From assembly GCA_018882935.1 (NCBI GenBank), contig VERA01000025.1, positions 1 to 32,099 on the forward strand: a stretch of 32,099 bases of DNA. The letters are read 5' to 3'. This document shows positions 26,378 to 32,099 of this stretch, one piece after another (position 1 is the first letter of the stretch; each line of letters starts with the position of its first letter). The position numbers and the translations under genes are program-made. The notes beneath the pieces were generated by a model, which did not search any database, was not told the origin of the DNA, and saw nothing but the letters and a program-made list of their open reading frames with translations. Source of the stretch: Burkholderiaceae bacterium. Lineage in GTDB: Bacteria > Pseudomonadota > Gammaproteobacteria > Burkholderiales > Burkholderiaceae_D.

Positions 26378-26639
26378 AGACCAGCGCTGCTGGATTGATT
26401 TGCCAGTGACTGTCTGCAAGCGTGAAGATAGTGGCGGGTAGTACGGTTATCTTCAGCATGCTTGAGGTTGGCTCGCCTTATCATTTCAGCAAATTTTGTT
26501 GCTCATTTCATGAGCGCTTTGCTGCTGCCAAGCGGCGTTAACGCTTTTGCCTTAACATCCTCGGCTTACCCCTGATGGCGCTATGGAAACAGCGTAGTCA
26601 GGGCATTGAATTTGCCCAAATATCCACCAAATCAGGCTC

Positions 26640-28118
26640 ATGAACATCTCGCTACGGACACGTCAATTTTTTTCGGCCGCCACCTTGCTTGCAGTGGTGA
26701 CGGCGTTTGCACCGCTCGGCCTTGGCCTCGGCGTTAGCGCACCTGCCCAAGCGGCAGTGCTACCCGACTTTACCGACCTGGTCGATAAAGTGGGCCCTGC
26801 AGTGGTCAATATTCGCACCACTGAGCGCTCCAAGCAAATGCAGCAGGGCGGTAATTCTGAAGACGAAGAGATGCAGGAATTTTTCCGGCGTTTCTTCGGC
26901 CAGCCTGCGCCGCGTCAGCAGCAACCCTCGCCGCGTAACCGTCGTCAGGCACCTCAGCAAGAAGAGCAGCAAGTACCGCGTGGGGTTGGCTCCGGCTTCA
27001 TCATTTCCTCTGATGGCTTTGTGCTCACCAACGCACATGTGGTGGAGGGGGCGGATGAAGTATTCGTCACGCTCACCGACAAACGCGAATTCAAGGCCAA
27101 GATCATCGGTTCTGACCGTCGCACCGATGTTGCATTAGTCAAGATTGACGGTGCCAATCTGCCGCGCCTCACGATTGGCGATTCCAGCAAGCTACGCGTT
27201 GGCGAGTGGGTGATTGCCATCGGCTCGCCGTTCGGTTTGGAGAACACAGTGACCGCCGGTATTGTCTCTGCGATTTCCCGTGACACCGGCGATTACCTGC
27301 CCCTGATCCAGACCGATGTGGCGGTCAATCCCGGCAACTCTGGTGGCCCCTTGATCAACATGCGCGGCGAAGTCATCGGCATCAACTCCCAGATTTACAG
27401 CCGCTCGGGTGGCTACATGGGCATCTCATTCGCCGTACCTATCGGTGAGGCGATGCGCGTCGCCGATCAGCTCAAGACCACCGGCCGTGTCGTTCGTGGC
27501 CGCATCGGGGTGCAGATTGGCGAGGTATCGAAAGATGTCGCCGAATCCCTGGGTATGCAGCGTGCGCAGGGCGCGCTGGTGGCCCGCGTCGAACCCGGTA
27601 GCCCGGCAGAAAAGGCCGGCGTTGAGGCAGGCGACATCATCATCGCGTTCAATGGCAGCACGATTGAAAAATCAGGTGATCTGCCACGTATGGTGGGCAG
27701 CACCAAGCCCGGTTCAAAAGCCAACCTGACCGTGCTGCGCAAAGGTAATAAGCGCGACCTGCCTGTAGTCATCGCCGAGATGGAAGCTGACCAGACCGCC
27801 AAGAAAAAGACCGAAGAAAAGCGCAAGCCTGAGCAGACCGCGAATGCGCTGGGTTTGATCGTGAGCGATCTGACCGATGCGCAGAAACAGGAGCTACGTC
27901 TTGATGGTGGTGCGGTAGTTGACACTGCCGAGGGCCCGGCAGCGCGCGTTGGATTACAGCAAGGCGATGTGATCGTCCGGCTGAACAACACCGATATCCG
28001 TGACGCCAAGCAGTTCAACGCACTGGTGGCTAAACTCGATCCGAAGAAAAATGCCTTGCTGCTGGTACGGCGTGGTGATTCTTCGCAGTTCGTGCCGGTG
28101 AAGCCGGCGGCACAGTAA
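26640..28118 (+). CDS. mucD: periplasmic serine protease, DegP/MucD (HtrA) family
   Basis: A 492-residue HtrA protease. The signal peptide covers about residues 1-38 (cleavage near APAQA). The catalytic triad is H133 (LTNAHVVEG), D163 (RRTDVALVKI) and S234 (NPGNSGGPL). A Gln/Pro/Arg-rich loop (about 88-113) precedes the protease core. Two PDZ domains follow (about 280-375 and 400-485), joined by a lysine/glutamate-rich linker (KKKTEEKRKPEQ). It degrades or refolds misfolded envelope proteins and is a usual member of sigma-E operons. Here it lies 262 nt after the short rseA, so it may have its own promoter. An intrinsic terminator follows. Confidence 0.94.
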   Translation: MNISLRTRQFFSAATLLAVVTAFAPLGLGLGVSAPAQAAVLPDFTDLVDKVGPAVVNIRTTERSKQMQQGGNSEDEEMQEFFRRFFGQPAPRQQQPSPRNRRQAPQQEEQQVPRGVGSGFIISSDGFVLTNAHVVEGADEVFVTLTDKREFKAKIIGSDRRTDVALVKIDGANLPRLTIGDSSKLRVGEWVIAIGSPFGLENTVTAGIVSAISRDTGDYLPLIQTDVAVNPGNSGGPLINMRGEVIGINSQIYSRSGGYMGISFAVPIGEAMRVADQLKTTGRVVRGRIGVQIGEVSKDVAESLGMQRAQGALVARVEPGSPAEKAGVEAGDIIIAFNGSTIEKSGDLPRMVGSTKPGSKANLTVLRKGNKRDLPVVIAEMEADQTAKKKTEEKRKPEQTANALGLIVSDLTDAQKQELRLDGGAVVDTAEGPAARVGLQQGDVIVRLNNTDIRDAKQFNALVAKLDPKKNALLLVRRGDSSQFVPVKPAAQ

Positions 28119-28138
28119 GTTTCGGTAATGCCGGACAG

Positions 28139-28164
28139 GGGGCTGCGCTGGCAGCCCCTTTTTT
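28139..28164 (+). terminator. intrinsic terminator of mucD
   Basis: GGGGCTGC (28139-28146) pairs with GCAGCCCC (28151-28158) around GCTG and is followed by six Ts, 20 nt after the mucD stop. Confidence 0.92.
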
Positions 28165-28167
28165 GTG

Positions 28168-28203
28168 TCGCCACCTGTATATCGCCATCTGTATATCGCC
28201 ACC
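28168..28203 (+). repeat. 14-bp direct repeat, two full copies and one partial
   Basis: TCGCCACCTGTATA (28168-28181), TCGCCATCTGTATA (28182-28195) and TCGCCACC (28196-28203) follow one another without a gap, directly after the mucD terminator and 19 nt before the next gene. Confidence 0.85.
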
Positions 28204-28222
28204 CAAACGTGCGCCCTGATTA

Positions 28223-28504
28223 ATGGCTTACTTCATCCTCTACTCGCGAACCTGGTGCCACCTGTGCGACGACATGCTGCAGGCACTGAAGGGCATGGTG
28301 GGCGAGCGCTACCGTATCGATGTGGTGGATGTCGACGCCGATCCGGCGCTGGTTGAGCTGTACGACGAACTGGTGCCGGTCCTGCAGGCTTGTCTGCCCG
28401 GACAGGCGCCGCAAACCCTCTGCCACTACCATCTGGATGCGGCCGCGGTGCAGCAGTTTCTGGATTTGTGCGCCACCCAAGGCGTTGGGCGAAAAGGCGA
28501 CTGA
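28223..28504 (+). CDS. glutaredoxin-like (DUF836) thiol protein
   Basis: A 93-residue thioredoxin-fold protein. The N-terminal strand FILYSRTWCHLCDDM carries a CxxC site (C12, C15), and a predicted strand VDVVDVDADPALVELYDE follows, as in the glutaredoxin-like DUF836 family. Such proteins usually sit between mucD and lepA in Burkholderiales; the redox partner is unknown. The cis-proline common in thioredoxin folds is not obvious here. It starts at ATG 28223, after the terminator and short repeat, so it may be transcribed from a promoter near the repeat. Confidence 0.82.
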   Translation: MAYFILYSRTWCHLCDDMLQALKGMVGERYRIDVVDVDADPALVELYDELVPVLQACLPGQAPQTLCHYHLDAAAVQQFLDLCATQGVGRKGD

Positions 28505-28510
28505 ATCCGG

Positions 28511-28516
28511 TAAAAT
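28511..28516 (+). promoter_or_regulatory. possible -10 element upstream of lepA
   Basis: TAAAAT, a five-of-six match to the -10 consensus, begins 6 nt after the glutaredoxin-like gene. The best -35 candidate, TTGGGC, is about 20 nt away, longer than ideal. Transcription from here would run into the hairpin at 28541-28564 before reaching lepA. Confidence 0.35.
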
Positions 28517-28540
28517 GACGGTCTCGTGAGGTTGTTGCCA

Positions 28541-28564
28541 AGGCGCTCGCCCGAGCGCCTTTTT
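28541..28564 (+). terminator. terminator-like hairpin 16 nt before lepA
   Basis: AGGCGCTC (28541-28548) pairs with GAGCGCCT (28553-28560) around GCCC; with the last stem T it is followed by TTTT, giving five Ts in a row. It looks like an intrinsic terminator for the glutaredoxin-like gene, but it is only 16 nt from the lepA ATG, leaving no room for a normal promoter between the two. It may be a leaky terminator or attenuator for lepA-lepB. Confidence 0.75.
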
Positions 28565-28580
28565 CGTATCCGATTGATTC

Positions 28581-30374
28581 ATGAACCACATCCGCAATTT
28601 CTCCATCATCGCCCATATTGATCACGGCAAATCGACTCTTGCCGACCGGATCATCCAAATCTGCGGCGGGCTCTCTGATCGCGAGATGGAGGCGCAGGTG
28701 CTCGACTCGATGGATCTTGAGCGCGAGCGCGGCATTACTATCAAGGCCCAGACCGCCGCACTGACCTACAAAGCGCGCGATGGCAAGGTCTATAACCTGA
28801 ACCTGATCGATACGCCGGGGCACGTCGACTTCAGCTATGAAGTCAGTCGATCACTCTCGGCCTGCGAGGGTGCGCTGCTGGTGGTCGATGCGTCACAAGG
28901 TGTTGAGGCGCAAACCGTTGCCAACTGCTACACCGCGCTCGATCTCGGCGTTGAGGTGGTGCCAGTCCTGAACAAAATCGATCTGCCATCGGCCGACCCT
29001 GATAATGCAATCGCCGAGATCGAGGACGTGATCGGTATCGAAGCGAGCGATGCGGTGCACTGCTCGGCTAAAACCGGTTTGGGTGTTGAGGACGTACTCG
29101 AGTCGCTGATTGCGAAGGTGCCGCCGCCACAGGGTGACCCTGATGCGCCACTGCAGGCGCTGATTGTCGACTCCTGGTTCGATAATTACGTTGGCGTTGT
29201 GATGCTGGTGCGCGTAAAAAATGGCACCCTGCGTCCGAAAGAAAAAATTCTGCTGATGGCGACCGGCGCGCAGCACTTGGTCGAAAGTGTGGGCGTGTTC
29301 ACACCGAAGTCGGTCTCTCGCGATTCACTATCGGCGGGGCAGGTGGGTTTTATCATCGCTGGCATCAAGGAACTGAAAGCCGCCAAAGTCGGCGATACCA
29401 TCACGCTTGCTGCCAAGCCAGCGCCATCGCCACTGCCCGGTTTCAAGGAAGTACAGCCGCAGGTATTTGCAGGTCTGTTTCCGGTCGAGGCCAATCAGTA
29501 CGACTCGCTGCGTGACTCGCTCGAAAAACTCAAGCTGAATGATGCTGCATTGATGTACGAGCCCGAGGTATCACAGGCGTTAGGCTTTGGCTTCCGTTGC
29601 GGCTTCCTGGGCTTGTTGCACATGGAAATTGTGCAGGAGCGTCTCGAGCGCGAGTTCGACATGGACCTGATCACCACCGCCCCAACGGTGATCTATGAAG
29701 TGAAGATGCGCGATGGCACGACCATCATGGTTGATAACCCATCGAAAATGCCCGAGCCGTCCAAGATCGATGAGATACGCGAGCCGATTGTCACGGTGAA
29801 CTTGTATATGCCGCAGGAGTATGTGGGCGCGGTCATCACGCTCTGTACGCAGAAGCGTGGCATACAGATGAACATGACTTACCACGGCAAGCAGGTACAG
29901 CTGACCTATGAAATTCCGATGGCTGAGGTGGTACTCGATTTCTTTGATCGTCTGAAATCGATTTCGCGCGGCTACGCGTCCATGGATTATGAATTCAAAG
30001 AATACCGCTCATCGGATGTCGTAAAAGTCGATATGCTGATCAACAGCGAAAAGGTTGATGCGCTTGCGATTATCGTGCACCGCTCGAACGCACCTTTCCG
30101 CGGTCGTGCAGTTGCAGCGAAAATGCGCGAGTTGATCCCGCGTCAGATGTTCGATGTCGCGATTCAAGCCGCAATTGGTTCCAACATTATTTCGCGTGAA
30201 AATGTCAAAGCCCTGCGCAAGAACGTTCTGGCGAAGTGCTACGGTGGCGACATCAGCCGTAAGCGCAAACTTCTCGAGAAGCAAAAAGCCGGTAAAAAGC
30301 GCATGAAACAAGTGGGCTCGGTCGAGATCCCGCAGGAGGCTTTCCTCGCCATCCTACAAGTGGAAGAAAAGTAA
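28581..30374 (+). CDS. lepA: elongation factor 4 (LepA), ribosome back-translocase GTPase
   Basis: A 597-residue translational GTPase. The GTP-binding motifs are [13 protein letters not shown] (G1), RGITIKAQ (G2 region), DTPGHVDF (G3), [10 protein letters not shown] (G4) and SAKTG (G5). The EF-G-like domains follow, and the LepA-specific C-terminal domain includes [21 protein letters not shown] and ends [21 protein letters not shown]. LepA has been linked to back-translocation and to translation initiation or ribosome assembly. No Shine-Dalgarno is visible before the ATG at 28581, but the N-terminus [18 protein letters not shown] is right for the family. lepB starts on the base after the stop. 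Confidence 0.97.
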   Translation: MNHIRNFSIIAHIDHGKSTLADRIIQICGGLSDREMEAQVLDSMDLERERGITIKAQTAALTYKARDGKVYNLNLIDTPGHVDFSYEVSRSLSACEGALLVVDASQGVEAQTVANCYTALDLGVEVVPVLNKIDLPSADPDNAIAEIEDVIGIEASDAVHCSAKTGLGVEDVLESLIAKVPPPQGDPDAPLQALIVDSWFDNYVGVVMLVRVKNGTLRPKEKILLMATGAQHLVESVGVFTPKSVSRDSLSAGQVGFIIAGIKELKAAKVGDTITLAAKPAPSPLPGFKEVQPQVFAGLFPVEANQYDSLRDSLEKLKLNDAALMYEPEVSQALGFGFRCGFLGLLHMEIVQERLEREFDMDLITTAPTVIYEVKMRDGTTIMVDNPSKMPEPSKIDEIREPIVTVNLYMPQEYVGAVITLCTQKRGIQMNMTYHGKQVQLTYEIPMAEVVLDFFDRLKSISRGYASMDYEFKEYRSSDVVKVDMLINSEKVDALAIIVHRSNAPFRGRAVAAKMRELIPRQMFDVAIQAAIGSNIISRENVKALRKNVLAKCYGGDISRKRKLLEKQKAGKKRMKQVGSVEIPQEAFLAILQVEEK

Positions 30375-31286
30375 ATGACGATGCAATCAATTCTGGGGAA
30401 TTTTGCGCTGATCCTGCTGCTACTGACGATCGGTACCGGCTTGGTATGGCTATATGACCGATTGCATCATGCCCCCAAGCGTCGGCAACTCGCAGAAGAG
30501 GCGCTGGCGGAGTTTGATGCGCGGCAGGCCAAGCTGACCGAAAGTGGTATCAAACCTGACCCGAGTGCGCGTGCCGATTTGGTCGAGCGGCTACAGCAAC
30601 AACCGACATGGATCGCCTACACCGGTAGCTTCTTTCCAGTGATTGCAGCAGTATTCTTGTTTCGCTCATTCATGTTCGAGCCGTTCAAGATTCCGTCGAG
30701 CTCCATGCTGCCGACGCTGCAAATCGGTGACCTCATTCTGGTGAACAAATTCACGTATGGCATACGTTTGCCGGTAGTGAATCAGAAAGTTATTCCCATC
30801 AATGACCCTCAGCGCGGTGACGTAATGGTATTCAAGTTCCCGCGTGACACCTCGCTTGATTACATTAAGCGCGTGGTCGGCGTGCCGGGAGACACCGTGC
30901 TGTACAAGAACAAGCGCTTATCGGTCAACGGCAAAGAAGTTGCCTATGAAAAGCTGCCCGATTACCTGGATGAAGATCGGCTACAGTATTTCGAGCATTT
31001 CCGTGAAGACCTGACCGGCGTGAATCACGCCATCCTCAACGACGCCAAGTTACCGCCGTACGTACCCAGCCCGGATAACTTCCCGCAGCATGAGCTGTGC
31101 CGTTACGACTTGGAAGGCTTCGAATGTACCGTGCCGGCTGGACATTACTTCATGATGGGTGATAATCGCGATAACAGTTTGGATTCACGCTACTGGGGCT
31201 TCGTGCCGGAGCAAAATATTGTCGGAAAGGCATTTTTTGTCTGGATGAATCTGAGTAATGTCAAGCGTATCGGCGGGTTTCAGTGA
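30375..31286 (+). CDS. lepB: signal peptidase I
   Basis: A 303-residue membrane protease that removes signal peptides from exported proteins. Two membrane helices lie near residues 8-27 and 82-98, separated by a cytoplasmic loop. The catalytic serine is S110 in FKIPSSSMLPTL and the general base is K165 in DYIKRVVGVPGD; GDNRDNSLDSRYWG is the box E motif. It begins directly after the lepA stop (TAAATG), so translation is probably coupled; an in-frame ATG at 30381 is an alternative start. The stop overlaps the GTG of the next gene. Confidence 0.96.
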   Translation: MTMQSILGNFALILLLLTIGTGLVWLYDRLHHAPKRRQLAEEALAEFDARQAKLTESGIKPDPSARADLVERLQQQPTWIAYTGSFFPVIAAVFLFRSFMFEPFKIPSSSMLPTLQIGDLILVNKFTYGIRLPVVNQKVIPINDPQRGDVMVFKFPRDTSLDYIKRVVGVPGDTVLYKNKRLSVNGKEVAYEKLPDYLDEDRLQYFEHFREDLTGVNHAILNDAKLPPYVPSPDNFPQHELCRYDLEGFECTVPAGHYFMMGDNRDNSLDSRYWGFVPEQNIVGKAFFVWMNLSNVKRIGGFQ

Positions 31287-31693
31287 GTTTTGGCATCAGG
31301 GATGAACCTGTCCCTGCAGCTGACAGACACGGCCAACGCGGCTTCTCGCTGCTGGGCTTGATCAGCACGCTGCTGGTACTGGCTTTAGCGGGTGTGCTGC
31401 TGATCAGGGCAGGCCCCGGCGTCTTGGAGTACTGGGCTATCAAGAAGGCCGTGGCTGCTGCGGCAGCGGTCTCCGATACACCGGCCGAGCTGCGTGAGCG
31501 TTTTGACAAGATGGCATCTGTGGGGTTTTCAGATACCCTGCAGGGCAAGGATCTTCAGATCAGCGGTCGGGGCGAGAGCATGCGAGTGCGTTTCAGGTAT
31601 GACAAGCGCATCCCCCTGTTTGGCCCGTTCAGTCTGCTGATTGCTTATCGGGGTAGTAACCCCGACGATGGACAGGACGAGGCTGCGAACTAG
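31283..31693 (+). CDS. DUF4845 membrane-anchored protein
   Basis: A 136-residue protein with an N-terminal RGFSLLGLISTLLVLALAGV segment resembling a type IV pilin-like/prepilin membrane helix, then a short periplasmic domain (AELRERFDKMASVGFSDTLQGKDLQI). This is the arrangement of DUF4845 proteins, commonly found between lepB and rnc in betaproteobacteria. Function is unknown. The start is GTG at 31283, overlapping the lepB stop (GTGA); there is no in-frame ATG before the helix. rnc follows 12 nt after the stop. Confidence 0.82.
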   Translation: MSFGIRDEPVPAADRHGQRGFSLLGLISTLLVLALAGVLLIRAGPGVLEYWAIKKAVAAAAAVSDTPAELRERFDKMASVGFSDTLQGKDLQISGRGESMRVRFRYDKRIPLFGPFSLLIAYRGSNPDDGQDEAAN

Positions 31694-31705
31694 CAGCAAC
31701 ACCCA

Positions 31706-32099
31706 ATGGATATCGCGCTACTGCAACAACGGCTTGGCCACACCTTCAAGAGCGCTGCGCTACTGCAGCAGGCATTGACGCATCGTAGCCACAGCAGCCT
31801 GCACAATGAGCGGCTCGAGTTTCTGGGTGACTCGGTGCTCAACTGCGCAATGGCCTCTTTACTCTTTGAGCGGTTCGGGAAGCTTGACGAGGGTGATCTG
31901 TCCCGCTTGCGATCCAACCTGGTCAAGCAGCAGGCCTTGGTCGATATCGCTCAGCGGCTGTCTCTCAGTCGCCACCTGTTGTTGGGCGAAGGAGAACTTC
32001 GCAGCGGCGGAATGCGGCGTCCTTCGATTTTGGGCGATACGGTTGAAGCGCTTATCGGCGCAATCTTCATCGATGCGGGTTTTGATCGGGCCCTGGCGG
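31706..32099 (+). CDS. rnc: ribonuclease III, N-terminal part (runs off the window)
   Basis: The first 131 codons of RNase III, the double-strand-specific endonuclease that processes rRNA precursors. The signature [13 protein letters not shown] is at 34-46 (E38 and D42 region) and [14 protein letters not shown] at 110-123 (D111, E114). The double-stranded RNA-binding domain lies beyond the window. The start ATG at 31706 follows the DUF4845 gene by 12 nt. Its place after lepB matches the lepB-rnc-era arrangement of many proteobacteria, so era is expected next. Confidence 0.95.
   Translation, partial: MDIALLQQRLGHTFKSAALLQQALTHRSHSSLHNERLEFLGDSVLNCAMASLLFERFGKLDEGDLSRLRSNLVKQQALVDIAQRLSLSRHLLLGEGELRSGGMRRPSILGDTVEALIGAIFIDAGFDRALA

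Noticed and set aside
26375-26460. Frameshift that would extend rseA into a membrane helix
   Set aside because: Both other forward frames after the stop were read; they reach stops within about 25 codons and show no hydrophobic stretch.
1-32099. CRISPR array, insertion sequence, prophage or integron
   Set aside because: No spaced direct-repeat array, transposase, integrase or phage gene was found; all large frames are accounted for by conserved core genes.

Overview
This window is a stretch of core chromosome from a betaproteobacterium, most likely order Burkholderiales. The evidence is gene order and protein content: the tail of a nuo operon followed by a DUF2818 gene; the block rne / rluC / HAD phosphatase / Rieske protein / S49 peptidase / RsmI-like methyltransferase / maf / yceD / rpmF / plsX / fab genes; and the block ygfX-like / rpoE / rseA / mucD / glutaredoxin-like / lepA / lepB / DUF4845 / rnc. 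The family cannot be fixed from this sequence alone. I see no insertion sequence, prophage, CRISPR array, tRNA or rRNA.

Layout. 1-6442: end of nuoI, then nuoJ, K, L, M and N (membrane arm of respiratory complex I) and a small DUF2818 membrane protein. 6512-9508: a Nudix hydrolase, a copper-type P1B ATPase and a convergent small copper chaperone. 9617-12638: RNase E on the minus strand, with its terminator and a long disordered tail. A 557-nt divergent spacer with several hairpins separates it from rluC. 13196-16505: rluC, a HAD phosphatase, a Rieske protein and a signal-peptide-peptidase-like protein, all plus strand. A paired REP-like inverted repeat lies between this group and a minus-strand methyltransferase/maf pair (16681-18019). 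18106-24647: the ribosome and fatty-acid cluster yceD-rpmF-plsX-fabH-fabD-fabG-acpP-fabF. 24726-32099: YgfX-like protein, sigma-E, a very short RseA, a periplasmic DegP/MucD protease, a glutaredoxin-like protein, LepA (EF4), signal peptidase I, a DUF4845 protein and the start of RNase III.

How the genes work together. Most of the window is envelope and gene-expression housekeeping: proton-pumping respiration, phospholipid and fatty-acid precursor synthesis, rRNA processing and modification, protein export, and envelope-stress response. The notable departure is in the stress module. The anti-sigma factor RseA stops after its cytoplasmic sigma-binding domain, with no transmembrane or periplasmic part, and no rseB lies between it and mucD. 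Sigma-E control in this organism therefore may not use the usual regulated proteolysis of a membrane-bound RseA. Other points worth a look are a hexapeptide tandem repeat and a histidine-rich tract in the RNase E tail, a terminator-like hairpin just ahead of lepA, and the structured rne leader. I do not see an obviously new multi-gene system; most of the window is ordinary core genome.
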